A stretch of DNA of 60,035 nucleotides. Source: Treponema sp. (GTDB taxonomy: Bacteria; Spirochaetota; Spirochaetia; Treponematales; Treponemataceae). Both the position numbers and the translations under genes were made by a program. The stretch spans positions 1-60,035 of the forward strand of contig JAKSTP010000014.1 in the NCBI GenBank assembly GCA_024402505.1, in the 5' to 3' direction. This document shows positions 16,244 to 24,620 of the stretch, one piece after another. Numbering within the stretch: position 1 is the stretch's first letter; every line of letters begins with the position of its first letter. Below the pieces are notes generated by a model. The model saw only the letters and a program-made list of their open reading frames with translations, made no database searches and was not told where the DNA came from.

Positions 16244-16675
16244 ATGAAATGTAAAAAAGATGACGGGTTTACCTTTGTGGAAACAATTGTCTGCATGGCC
16301 ATTGTTCTGATTCTTACGCTGGCAGTAGGGCTTTCTTCTGTTCAATACATAGATAAGGCTCGTGAAACTACAGTCTGGAGGGAAATAGATATTTTCAAAA
16401 AGGCTCTGGATGCTTATTACGCCGACACAGGTGCCTACCCTACGCAGAATCAGGGATTAGATGCTCTCTGGAAAAAACCGGTTCTTTTTCCCGTGCCTAA
16501 AAACTGGAATGGTCCTTACATTGACAACAAAGTTCCTTCGGATCCATGGGGTTACTGTTTTGTATACAGAGTTCCTGGAACCAACAATCTGCCTTATGAG
16601 ATTATCTGCTATGGCTCGGACGGAGAAAAAGGCGGTAATGGAACAGCAAGGGATTATGTATCCTGGGACAGATAG
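16244..16675 (+). CDS. gspG: Major pseudopilin (GspG family)
   Basis: 143 residues; strong Shine-Dalgarno AAGGAGAG upstream. The type III signal has Gly before the cleavage site and Glu at +5 (DDGFTFVETIVCMAIVLILTLAVG). It is followed by the long N-terminal helix and GspG-specific features: KKALDAYYADTGAYPTQNQGLDALW, NWNGPYIDNKVPSDPWGYCFVYRVPG and YGSDGEKGGNGTARDYVSW (the calcium-binding loop region). A prepilin peptidase must process it; none is in the window. It would form the pseudopilus of the secretion machine. It is the only pseudopilin seen here: GspH, I, J and K are absent. Confidence 0.96.
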   Translation: MKCKKDDGFTFVETIVCMAIVLILTLAVGLSSVQYIDKARETTVWREIDIFKKALDAYYADTGAYPTQNQGLDALWKKPVLFPVPKNWNGPYIDNKVPSDPWGYCFVYRVPGTNNLPYEIICYGSDGEKGGNGTARDYVSWDR

Positions 16676-16686
16676 GCGGAGGTTAT

Positions 16687-17952
16687 ATGAAATATCAGCT
16701 GTCAATTGAAAACAGTGAAATCTACAGAAACCTGCCCCTCTACCCTTTTCACAAACGTTATAAAAATGTGCGGAATGATCTTATGCAGCTGCATCCAGGC
16801 TTTACCGACGAAAGCATCTGGGATTTCCAGGCAGATAAAAAAGGAATAACCGCCTGTGTAATCAGCAGAGATTTTTATGAGGAAAAGAGGATTTTCCATC
16901 CTTTGTGCAGGTTTGTGGCTATGGAAGAAGGAAAAAAACGCAGAATGAAGGAAATTGAATTTTTCAAATGGCCAGGATACACAAAGGACGGAAAACGGCG
17001 AAAACGTAAGGGCATTATTATTGCGGTAATAATTGCCGGAATCTGTGTTATGACAGCGGGTTTTGTATTTTTCAAAAAGGGAGTCTCGGCCACCCAGGCT
17101 ACAGAGTCTTCCGCTGTGTATAAACCAGAGAACTTGATGATTAAAATGCCGGGGCTGTCTTCTCTTACAGAAGAATGCATCACCGTTATAAACAAATGGG
17201 GTGGACAGATTTCATTTCTGGAAAGTTCCCGTTCAGGAGAGGCTGTCTGCCGCTTTGGCGTATTCGGAGGTAATGTTTCGGCCTGCGTTCAGGAACTTGA
17301 GAGTCTTGAAACCATGGAAATAGTTTCTTGTGAAAATCTAACATGGGTTAGCGGAAAATGGGAATACATAATCTCATGCTTTTTTTCCGGAACACCGTAT
17401 GAAAGAGATCCTGATATCTGGAAGTCTGATTTTTTAAGTTGTTTTTCTAAGGGGGAAGCCTGCATCAAAGAGACTGGAAGCAAACTTAGTTCATCGTATA
17501 TTGATGAAGGAAATAATCTTGTTTTCTTTTCCTTTATGACAGATGAAAAAGCAGATGCGGCGTTTTTGAAAATTCTTGAAACGAAGTTTTTTGATGCCGG
17601 CTGCATTCTGGAAAGTCTTAAGGTAAGCCCATATTTAGAAAACAATAGGAATGGTTTTATTGTTGAAACAGGACTTCGGGAGTTTATGGAAGGATCTGTC
17701 CTGCTGGAAAAGACTGCTACTGACGCAGACTCTTTTATATGGAAGGAAAACCTTGAAATAACGGAAGAGCAACCTTTTTCAAAACCTTATGAACAGGAGC
17801 TGGCCTTTAATAAAGGCAAAGAATCTTATGTAAATGATGAAAATGGAGACTCTGGAAGCACGGAAATTGGACGTGTAAAACAGGGAAATATAATCATTGC
17901 CTACTATAGAAATAACGATGGGAAAATCTATACAAAAAAACTAGGAGAGTAA
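16687..17952 (+). CDS. Unknown single-pass membrane protein of the secretion operon
   Basis: 421 residues; GGAGG lies 6-7 nt before ATG 16687. I recognise no family. Residues 1-108 are hydrophilic and end in a basic patch (KDGKRRKRK). A single hydrophobic helix at about 109-129 (GIIIAVIIAGICVMTAGFVFF) and a ~290-residue, presumably periplasmic, C-terminal part follow, giving an N-in topology. The layout (cytoplasmic domain, one helix, periplasmic domain) is that of GspL or of PilN/PilO-type platform partners, and it sits directly after gspG, but it lacks the actin-like domain size of GspL. Inference: a divergent assembly-platform component that replaces GspL/GspM. It is 2 nt from the next lipoprotein gene. 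Confidence 0.6.
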   Translation: MKYQLSIENSEIYRNLPLYPFHKRYKNVRNDLMQLHPGFTDESIWDFQADKKGITACVISRDFYEEKRIFHPLCRFVAMEEGKKRRMKEIEFFKWPGYTKDGKRRKRKGIIIAVIIAGICVMTAGFVFFKKGVSATQATESSAVYKPENLMIKMPGLSSLTEECITVINKWGGQISFLESSRSGEAVCRFGVFGGNVSACVQELESLETMEIVSCENLTWVSGKWEYIISCFFSGTPYERDPDIWKSDFLSCFSKGEACIKETGSKLSSSYIDEGNNLVFFSFMTDEKADAAFLKILETKFFDAGCILESLKVSPYLENNRNGFIVETGLREFMEGSVLLEKTATDADSFIWKENLEITEEQPFSKPYEQELAFNKGKESYVNDENGDSGSTEIGRVKQGNIIIAYYRNNDGKIYTKKLGE

Positions 17953-17954
17953 AA

Positions 17955-18452
17955 ATGAGAAAGAAGATTGGAGTATTGTGGGGGCTTATTTTTTGTACAG
18001 TTCTATTTATGTCCTGTGCGTCAAAAGGCGGAAAAGACACAATTACGGTTTATGGCATGGTCTATGACAGTAAAAACAATCCTGTTCAGGACTATGAAAT
18101 TCTCATCAACAGCCAGAGGGAATCTTTTACAGATTTTGGAGGCCGATTTGTTATCTACGACGTGCCAAAAGGAATGTGCGAGATTTCCGGAAACAAGCCG
18201 GGATTTTCTTCAAGCCGGGAAAATCTTTACCTTGATGGAAAGAAAATAATTTATCTTCGGGTGAAGGACCTTGAGGAATTTTATGCAGCCTGCTTTGAAT
18301 CTATGGAAAACGGTAACTACGATGAAGCGGAAAAAACTGCAAAGGAAATTCTTGATCTGGCCGGTGAAGATGAGAATGCAGCCTGTTTTCTTTCGGTGAT
18401 TGACATCCTTAGAAAAACAGAAGAACTGGAGGAGGTTTTTGATGAAATCTAA
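17955..18452 (+). CDS. Lipoprotein with carboxypeptidase-regulatory-like β-sandwich
   Basis: 165 residues. Lipoprotein signal MRKKIGVLWGLIFCTVLFMSC with Cys21. Residues ~31-95 (ITVYGMVYDSKNNPVQDYEILINS ... GGRFVIYDVPKGMCEISGNKPGFSS) match the CarboxypepD_reg/Cna-B-like β-sandwich. The last ~55 residues are helical and TPR-like (FESMENGNYDEAEKTAKEIL). Operon position (2 nt after the unknown membrane protein, overlapping the next gene by 11 nt) points to a periplasmic accessory role in secretion, perhaps pilotin-like support of the secretin. That role is inference. Confidence 0.7.
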   Translation: MRKKIGVLWGLIFCTVLFMSCASKGGKDTITVYGMVYDSKNNPVQDYEILINSQRESFTDFGGRFVIYDVPKGMCEISGNKPGFSSSRENLYLDGKKIIYLRVKDLEEFYAACFESMENGNYDEAEKTAKEILDLAGEDENAACFLSVIDILRKTEELEEVFDEI

Positions 18453-18924
18453 AACCTGCAGTTTCTGGTCCACAAAGACGGGCATCATTCTGATTGCGGT
18501 GTTTGTATTTATGGCGGCTTTTTTTGGTGCACTGTTACTTGGAGGTTGTGCAAGCAATATTGACGAGGTTCCCTATGCTGTATCAAGACCAGTGTACAAA
18601 AGCGGAGAAAACAGAAATATCTGCAAAATGGGCGGCATCTATTTTGATTTTCTGAACAAAAAAAATGTTCAGGCTGAAAGCATTACAGTCTGTTTTACGG
18701 CTACCAGTGAAAGTTCAAACACATTTATTTCAAAAAACACAATAGAACACACGCTGGAAGAAAGCATCGGTAGCGGGAAAATGAAAAACCTGTGCATACC
18801 TTTGGATGACTACATTTTTGCAGTCCCCCCTGAAGATCTGCTGATAGATCCATTTTACATTTCGGAAATTAGATTTTCCGATGGATCTGTATGGAGAGAT
18901 AAATTCGGAGCTTACATTCAGTAG
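18442..18924 (+). CDS. Small lipoprotein of the secretion operon, unknown family
   Basis: 160 residues from ATG 18442, chosen because GGAGG (18431-18435) stands 6 nt upstream; the frame is open further 5' without one. It overlaps the preceding gene by 11 nt. A long N-terminal hydrophobic segment (TGIILIAVFVFMAAFFGALLLGGC) ends in a lipobox Cys, so it is probably lipid-anchored. The remainder looks β-rich (GGIYFDFLNKKNVQAESITVCFTATS ... YISEIRFSDGSVWRDKFGAYIQ), like a small Ig-like domain. No family recognised. Co-transcribed with the secretion genes and just upstream of the protease gene. Confidence 0.65.
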   Translation: MKSKTCSFWSTKTGIILIAVFVFMAAFFGALLLGGCASNIDEVPYAVSRPVYKSGENRNICKMGGIYFDFLNKKNVQAESITVCFTATSESSNTFISKNTIEHTLEESIGSGKMKNLCIPLDDYIFAVPPEDLLIDPFYISEIRFSDGSVWRDKFGAYIQ

Positions 18925-18958
18925 AAATTAATATAAAGACATTGGAGAGAGAAAACTT

Positions 18959-20308
18959 ATGAAAATAACCGGGATGAAACTTGCGGCAAAACTGCTGTGC
19001 CTTATTATGACGGGAAGTCTGTTCCTGATATCCTGCAGCGGAGCTGTTACACAGCCTGCAAAGACTTTTGAAAAATCAAAAACCTGGACCATTATGGTTT
19101 ACATGGCGGCAGACAATAATCTTGAAGGAGACGCCATTGATGACATCAACGAAATGGAAAATGCTGCCTTTGATGACAGCATTCGTGTAGTAGCATTGCT
19201 GGACCGGTCTGAAAGTTATGACAAGAGCAACGGGGACTGGAGTGATACTCGTTTTTTGGAAATCCAGCGGGATCCACAGCAAAGCGATTTACTCGTTTCA
19301 AAAAGGGTATCTTGTACAGCCTTGGGAATCAGTGCAAGTGAAAATACTGAATTAAATATGGCAAACCCCAAAACCCTAAGAACCTTTGTAGAATACACAA
19401 AAGAAACTTATGAATCTGACTGTTATGCTCTGATAATCTGGGGACACGGAAACGGATGGCGCTACGACGATAACAAGAAAACTTTACTTACCGAAAAACC
19501 TGAAACCAGATCCTTTGCTTATGATGAAGGAAACGGATCTTACATGAACGTCATAGATTTAGGAGAAGCACTTTCAGGCCTCAGTCTGGACTGCATTGCT
19601 TTTGATACCTGTTTTGGTGCCGTTTTCGAATGCTTTTACCAGATAAAAGATTGCAGTACCTACCTTATAGGCAGTCCTGATTCAATCAGTTCAAAGGGAA
19701 TGAACTACACCCGGCTATTGGAAAGTTTTTCTAACTCCTCTTACGAACCTTTGGATTTCTGTTCATCTGTATTAAGAAGCTCACCCTATGAAGCAACCTG
19801 GGTAAAAAGCGACAGTCTCTCTAATCTGAAAGACTCTCTGGACAGTTTTGGCGAAACTCTTGGAAGAGCTATTGATAAAAAGGAGGTTCAGTTAAAACTC
19901 TTCAACTGTTTTACAAGCACCATAAAAGGATGGCAGGCACCGTCAACTCCCTGTGACCTTTATCTGGATCTATATTCCATAGGAAACTGGTTTTCGGATG
20001 ACAAAAACTGTGCAGAACTCGGATTATCTATGGAACAGGCTGCTATTGTTTCTGAGAAAGCATCAGAATTGAGAAATCAACTTTTGTTTGCCGGAGGATC
20101 CAACAGGGGTAACAGAGCAGATATAGGTGTTCTTTTTGGTGAGATAAATCAAGAGAAGGTTCTTTCTACGGTCCACAGTGATTCTTACATAAAAGGAAAA
20201 ATCAACAATCAATGTCTTTTTGTACAGGAAAGCTGCGGATGGGTACCGGCGAAAAATCATGATTCAGTTAGTGTTCTAGACAAACTGTTTTACACTTCCT
20301 TTTCGTGA
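18959..20308 (+). CDS. Clostripain-family (C11) cysteine peptidase lipoprotein
   Basis: 449 residues; ATG 18959 with GGAGAG upstream. Lipobox LFLISC with Cys26. Peptidase C11 features: WTIMVYMAADNNLE at the mature N-terminus, the catalytic His in LIIWGHGNGW (His163) and the catalytic Cys in AFDTCFGA (Cys218), followed by YLIGSPDSISSKGMNYTRLLE. C11 enzymes usually cut after Arg or Lys and often self-activate. Placement at the end of the secretion-like operon, 34 nt after the last lipoprotein gene, suggests it is a cargo or processing protease of that system (inference). The lipid anchor predicts membrane or cell-surface location. Confidence 0.93.
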   Translation: MKITGMKLAAKLLCLIMTGSLFLISCSGAVTQPAKTFEKSKTWTIMVYMAADNNLEGDAIDDINEMENAAFDDSIRVVALLDRSESYDKSNGDWSDTRFLEIQRDPQQSDLLVSKRVSCTALGISASENTELNMANPKTLRTFVEYTKETYESDCYALIIWGHGNGWRYDDNKKTLLTEKPETRSFAYDEGNGSYMNVIDLGEALSGLSLDCIAFDTCFGAVFECFYQIKDCSTYLIGSPDSISSKGMNYTRLLESFSNSSYEPLDFCSSVLRSSPYEATWVKSDSLSNLKDSLDSFGETLGRAIDKKEVQLKLFNCFTSTIKGWQAPSTPCDLYLDLYSIGNWFSDDKNCAELGLSMEQAAIVSEKASELRNQLLFAGGSNRGNRADIGVLFGEINQEKVLSTVHSDSYIKGKINNQCLFVQESCGWVPAKNHDSVSVLDKLFYTSFS

Positions 20309-20333
20309 CAAATGACAGGCAATTTATTATTAT
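20305..20333 (+). promoter_or_regulatory. Promoter GTGACA-17-TATTAT, 6 nt before ATG 20340
   Basis: -35 GTGACA (20305-20310), 17-bp spacer, -10 TATTAT (20328-20333), AATCGT, ATG. This is the best-formed leaderless promoter in the window; there is no Shine-Dalgarno sequence. The -35 begins inside the stop-codon region of the preceding protease gene. Confidence 0.6.
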
Positions 20334-20339
20334 AATCGT

Positions 20340-21200
20340 ATGAAAAAAATTGCCCTTATTACAGGTGCCAGTTCCGGAATGGGAGCTGAGTTTGCCCGAC
20401 AGATTGCTTTGTTCAATACGGAAGACGAAATCTGGATTGTAGCCCGAAGAAAAGACAAGCTGGACGCTTTGGCTAAAGAAATAAATGATGGACGTAACTT
20501 TGACATTGTTCGTCCTGTAGCTCTGGATTTGGGAAATAATGAAGGTGTTTTTGCGCTGGAAAAACTGCTTATTGCAGAAAAAGAAAAACTTTCTGCTATG
20601 AACAGTTCTTTAGTGATTACAAAACTTGTGAACAATGCAGGCTTTGGAACATATGGTCCTTTTGCAGAAACCAGTCTTGAACGCCAGATGGAAATGACCG
20701 ATTTGAACTGCAAGTCCATGATTGGAGTATGTGGTGTTTGTATGCCTTTTATTGAAAAAGGTTCTGTTATTATTAATACGGCTAGTCTTGCAGGCTGCTG
20801 GCCTTTGGGAAATTTTGCGGTTTATGCTGCATCAAAGGCTTATGTTCTCAGTTTTTCACTGGGACTTGCTGCGGAACTTAAAGACAAAGGTATTAAAGTA
20901 AGTGCTTTCTGTCCAGGTTCTGTTTCTACCGAATTTGCAAACGTTGCTTCTGATGGAGTTCGCAAGGAAGTAAAAGGTGGAAAAGATCCTGTGAAGACGG
21001 TTCGACACTGTCTGAAAAAGGCTTTGAAAGGACGAAAAGTAATTCTTTGGGCTCCAAAATGGAAAATGAACGCTTTCCTTGGAAAGGTTCTTCCAGGCTA
21101 TTGGGGGGCAAGGCTTACTTATAAGTACAACAAACGACCTCACGTTCCTGTAATCCGTGGAAAACAGGAAGATGAAGTTTCATTGGATGAGTTTAACTAA
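20340..21200 (+). CDS. Short-chain dehydrogenase/reductase
   Basis: 286 residues. Classical SDR: cofactor motif TGASSGMGAEFARQ at residues 8-21, KLVNNAGFGTYGPF (NNAG), INTASLAGCWPLGNF and catalytic YAASKAY (Tyr-x3-Lys), then AFCPGSVSTEFA. The basic residue after the second β-strand (VARRKDK) suggests NADP(H) preference. The C-terminal ~60 residues (HCLKKALKGRKVILWAPKWKMNAFLGKVLPGYWGARL) resemble the membrane-associating tail of DltE/YqjQ-type and 17β-HSD-like SDRs. Substrate unknown. The next gene, pncB, begins 17 nt downstream, so the two probably form one transcript. Confidence 0.9.
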   Translation: MKKIALITGASSGMGAEFARQIALFNTEDEIWIVARRKDKLDALAKEINDGRNFDIVRPVALDLGNNEGVFALEKLLIAEKEKLSAMNSSLVITKLVNNAGFGTYGPFAETSLERQMEMTDLNCKSMIGVCGVCMPFIEKGSVIINTASLAGCWPLGNFAVYAASKAYVLSFSLGLAAELKDKGIKVSAFCPGSVSTEFANVASDGVRKEVKGGKDPVKTVRHCLKKALKGRKVILWAPKWKMNAFLGKVLPGYWGARLTYKYNKRPHVPVIRGKQEDEVSLDEFN

Positions 21201-21217
21201 TATCTAAGGATACTATT

Positions 21218-22654
21218 GTGATTAACAGTGCACTCTTTACTGATTTTTATGAACTGACCATGGCCCAGGGATACTGGAAAGAAAACATGAACCAGGAAGT
21301 TGTTTTCGATATGTTTTTCAGAAAACACCCCTTTAACGGAGGTTTTTCTGTTCTTGCAGGAAATGAAACACTTCTTGATGTACTTACATCTTTTCGTTTT
21401 TCATCTGAGGACATTGAATATCTTCGTCAGCAGAAAATCTTTGAAGACGGTTTCCTGGACTATCTGAAGGATTTCCGTTTTACCGGCGATCTTTATATGA
21501 TGGACGAAGGAACTGTTGTTTTTCCACAGGAACCTCTTGTTCGTATACACGCAAACCTTATTGAGGCACAGATTATAGAAGGCATGCTACTGAATCATGT
21601 AAATTTTCAGAGTCTTATTGCTACAAAAACTGCCCGCGTATGGCTTGCCAGTAACAAAGCTCCTATTATGGAATTCGGACTTCGCCGTGCACAGGGACCT
21701 GATGGTGCCATGAGTGCAACTCGTGCTGCTTATATAGGTGGAGCTGCAGGTACATCGAATACCCTGGGTGGAAAACTTTACGGTATTCCTGTTATGGGAA
21801 CAATGGCCCATGCATGGATTATGAGTCACAAAACTGAGCTGGATGCTTTCCGTGAATATGCAAAGATTTATCCACAGAATTCTGTTTTTCTTATCGACAC
21901 TTATGATACTCTAAAGTCTGGAATAAAGAACGCTATTATTGCAGGTAAAGAATTGATGGAGAAAGGCTACAATTTTGGTGTTCGATTGGACAGCGGAGAC
22001 ATTTCATATTTAAGTCGAAAAGTACGAAAAGAACTGGATGATGCAGGCTGTAAAAATGCGAAAATATCCGTATCAAATGAACTTACCGAAGAAATCATTT
22101 CTACACTAAAAATGTCGGATGCTCCAATTGACAGTTGGGGCGTTGGCACTCATATGGTAACCGGAGGAAATGAATCCTCTTTTACAGGGGTTTATAAACT
22201 GGCTGCACGTCATGACAAGGACACAGGAATGACACCGGCAATGAAGTTTTCAGATAATCCTGCAAAAACAACAAATCCGGGGGTAAAGAACGTATACCGT
22301 CTTTACGATGAAAACGGCATGGCTACGGCAGATATCCTGGCCTTGGAAGAAGAAACAATCGAAAGCGGAAAAGAATACCGGTATTATCATCCTATGGTTG
22401 ATTACCGGCAGTTTACATTCAACGCCTCAAAAGTTGAACCGCTTCTGAAAAAACGTATTGAAAAAGGTGAACGGGTGCTTCCACGTCTTCCTGATTCTGA
22501 ACAGCTTAAAATCAGCAGACAGAATATGCAGACACAGCTGGACACATTGGATGGAAGTTACAAACGCCTTTTGAATCCACACATCTACAAAGTATCAATC
22601 AGTGAAAAGCTGAAGGATCTGAAAATGGATTTTATCAAGCGGAATATTCGCTAG
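21218..22654 (+). CDS. pncB: Nicotinate phosphoribosyltransferase
   Basis: 478 residues; start codon GTG 21218 with AAGGA 7-8 nt upstream. The family layout is clear: LFTDFYELTMAQGYW at the N-terminus, FDMFFRKHPFNGGFSVLAG, LLNHVNFQSLIATKTARV, EFGLRRAQGPDGAMSATRAAYIGGAAGTSN, GTMAHAWIMS, NFGVRLDSGDISYLSRKVRKELD and SNELTEEII. It makes nicotinate mononucleotide from nicotinate and PRPP (Preiss-Handler salvage to NAD), usually with ATP hydrolysis. A strong terminator follows. Confidence 0.97.
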   Translation: MINSALFTDFYELTMAQGYWKENMNQEVVFDMFFRKHPFNGGFSVLAGNETLLDVLTSFRFSSEDIEYLRQQKIFEDGFLDYLKDFRFTGDLYMMDEGTVVFPQEPLVRIHANLIEAQIIEGMLLNHVNFQSLIATKTARVWLASNKAPIMEFGLRRAQGPDGAMSATRAAYIGGAAGTSNTLGGKLYGIPVMGTMAHAWIMSHKTELDAFREYAKIYPQNSVFLIDTYDTLKSGIKNAIIAGKELMEKGYNFGVRLDSGDISYLSRKVRKELDDAGCKNAKISVSNELTEEIISTLKMSDAPIDSWGVGTHMVTGGNESSFTGVYKLAARHDKDTGMTPAMKFSDNPAKTTNPGVKNVYRLYDENGMATADILALEEETIESGKEYRYYHPMVDYRQFTFNASKVEPLLKKRIEKGERVLPRLPDSEQLKISRQNMQTQLDTLDGSYKRLLNPHIYKVSISEKLKDLKMDFIKRNIR

Positions 22655-22669
22655 ATACCGAAAGAACCG

Positions 22670-22709
22670 GCCTGCCAAAGACAGAAAAATGTTTTTGGCA
22701 GGCTTTTTT
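22670..22709 (+). terminator. Rho-independent terminator after pncB
   Basis: GCCTGCCAAA (22670-22679) pairs with TTTGGCAGGC (22694-22703), followed by T6. It lies between the convergent pncB and auxin-efflux-type genes; on the minus strand the stem is the same but the T-run is weak. Confidence 0.9.
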
Positions 22710-23628
22710 ATTGCATTGCAAAGCTAACTAGAAGAGGCATTGTAAGAATGGAGAACAATGTACTCATGGTAACCAGAGTTACGGCAGTTTTTGTATCCCG
22801 GTTATATTTTGCCGAAAACATAGTTGTGTTTGCGGCACAAGGAGCGCAGGAAGCGATGACCATTGAAGTAACAACAGCTGTATCCAGATGGCAGAGTTTC
22901 ATCAGAACAAATCCTAAAAGCGGAGTAACAACGAGGCGGAGCAGCAGTGAAAGTACAATCTTTGGGTCTTTAAGGAATTTGAAACTGGTAATCTGGGCAA
23001 GATAAAAGCCTATAATCACCATTGGAAGAGGAGTGTTCAGGGCTGCAAGATGATTTACAGGTGACAGAAGAACGGCAGGTAGTTTCAGCGGCGTAAGGAA
23101 AAGAATCAGCCCTATACCAACACCAATAACCCCAGGATTCAAGACAAGTTTTTTACCTGAAAATGCATGACGATCTCCGCTCATAACAACAAGACCATAG
23201 GTCCAGGTAAGCAGGTTGAAAATGCAGATGTAAGCTGATCCCAGAAAAACACCTTCACTTCCAAGAATAGCATTCTGCAAAGGAAGAGCCATGTAACCGC
23301 AGTTGGAAAAGACAACAGCATACTGCATGGCAATCTGCTTTCCTTTGTCTTTATCGTGAATCAGCGTATGTGCTAGAAGAATGTTCAGTCCGTGCTGAAT
23401 AACTGCAACAATGGCACAGGTAATAAGTTTTTTTGCCAGTGCAGCATCAAAATCGCGATGAAAGGAAGCAATCACAACACAGGGAGTTACAAAATACAGA
23501 ATAAAGTTTGTAAGATTTTTAATGCTGGCTTCTGTAAAAATAACTTTTTTCGCGCAAAGGAAACCAAGTCCAATCAGAATAAACAGGATTAAAACCTGAG
23601 TTGAAACGGCAAGAAGATTTTCAATCAT
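22708..23628 (-). CDS. Auxin-efflux-carrier-family (AEC) membrane transporter
   Basis: 306 residues with about ten hydrophobic segments, the usual AEC/Mem_trans size. Characteristic blocks are LFILIGLGFLCAKKVIFTEASIKNLTNFILYFVTPCVVIASF at the N-terminus, VVFSNCGYMALPL, NPGVIGVGIGLILFL and PLPMVIIGFYLAQ. The C-terminal ASCAPCAANTTMFSAKYNRDTKTAVTLVTMSTLFSILTMPLL is the family signature (PCAxNTxxFAxxYxxD). Such carriers export or exchange organic anions such as malate; specificity cannot be read. Its ATG overlaps the stop of the radical SAM gene (ATGA), so the two are translationally coupled. Confidence 0.9.
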   Translation of the reverse strand: MIENLLAVSTQVLILFILIGLGFLCAKKVIFTEASIKNLTNFILYFVTPCVVIASFHRDFDAALAKKLITCAIVAVIQHGLNILLAHTLIHDKDKGKQIAMQYAVVFSNCGYMALPLQNAILGSEGVFLGSAYICIFNLLTWTYGLVVMSGDRHAFSGKKLVLNPGVIGVGIGLILFLTPLKLPAVLLSPVNHLAALNTPLPMVIIGFYLAQITSFKFLKDPKIVLSLLLRLVVTPLLGFVLMKLCHLDTAVVTSMVIASCAPCAANTTMFSAKYNRDTKTAVTLVTMSTLFSILTMPLLVSFAMQ

Positions 23629-24620
23629 ACTAACCCCCGGTTACAAATATAATCGCAGAAAGTACATAAATCGTCTGTAATACCGGGAAGCACAGTACCA
23701 TTCTGTTCAAGAGATTTTCGGAAATTTTCAAGACCGGTGCAAAAGCAAAGATCCATAAGTTTGCTGTTACGGGCATTTTCCATAAGTTTTGAGACCCCAT
23801 CCGTAACTTTGCCCAAAAACAGTTTTTCACTTTCATTGGCAAATCCGCAGCATGGAGCTACCATACCGTTGGAATGAACGTAAAATACATTGCCGGTAGA
23901 CTGGCAGAAATCGTCGGTAAACCAGCGGTTGTTTTTCCAGGCTCTGCTGTCGTATTCACGGTAACTTTCAGGAAATCGGAATATGGTTATGTAGGAACCG
24001 TCATCAAAAGCAATGTGCATCTGCCCCTTTCCGGTCTCTTCATCAAGCTCGTTTATAAGTTCACCGCCAAAATCGTCAGCCATTTCTTCCATGGCAGAAA
24101 AAAAGTCTGCATCATTATTTTCAGAAGCAGGATTTATTACACTCAGGATATCAAGGGATGATGGCCCGAAAATCTCGCAAACATTTCTTGCAAATGTCAT
24201 GAGCTTTATTTTATCACCGCCGTGAAAACTGTCCCAGGAAAGGCCAAACTTGCCGTCAAATCCATATTCGTAGATTTGCCCAAGTTTTTCCTCCAGTTCT
24301 TCTTCCGTTTTCCACCACTGGCCGTTTGTAGTAATCCGGTCGAAATAAAAATCCAGATTTACAGCCTTTTCGCAGACATCACAGATGAAATCAATATCAA
24401 GGCAAGGTTCACCGCCGGAAAATCCAACGTAAAAAGGACTTTCATCTGAAGTCACTTCCCTTGAAGACCAGTTTTCCTTCCGCCATCTAAAAATATCTTC
24501 CAGAAAAGCCACAGCCTGTTCCGCTGTAAGATCATCCTTCCATCTTGTTACGGTGCAGTGGCCGCAATGGAGATTGCACCTGTTTGTGGGACAAAAAATT
24601 ACTTCTTCGGGACAAAACAT
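23625..24620 (-). CDS. Radical SAM protein with C-terminal Cys-rich (SPASM-like) region
   Basis: 331 residues. CNLHCGHC at residues 15-22 is the CX3CX2C 4Fe-4S motif, followed by GFSGGEPCLD (SAM-binding GGEP) and DRITTNGQWW. The C-terminal third has many Cys residues (VAPCCGFAN, LCFCTGLENF, DLCTFCDYICN) as in SPASM/twitch domains that bind auxiliary clusters, typical of peptide- or protein-modifying radical SAM enzymes. No obvious precursor peptide was found beside it. It begins immediately after the ppk1 stop (TAA then ATG) and is coupled to the transporter gene downstream, so it belongs to the polyphosphate transcription unit; the functional link is unclear. Confidence 0.85.
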   Translation of the reverse strand: MFCPEEVIFCPTNRCNLHCGHCTVTRWKDDLTAEQAVAFLEDIFRWRKENWSSREVTSDESPFYVGFSGGEPCLDIDFICDVCEKAVNLDFYFDRITTNGQWWKTEEELEEKLGQIYEYGFDGKFGLSWDSFHGGDKIKLMTFARNVCEIFGPSSLDILSVINPASENNDADFFSAMEEMADDFGGELINELDEETGKGQMHIAFDDGSYITIFRFPESYREYDSRAWKNNRWFTDDFCQSTGNVFYVHSNGMVAPCCGFANESEKLFLGKVTDGVSKLMENARNSKLMDLCFCTGLENFRKSLEQNGTVLPGITDDLCTFCDYICNRGLV

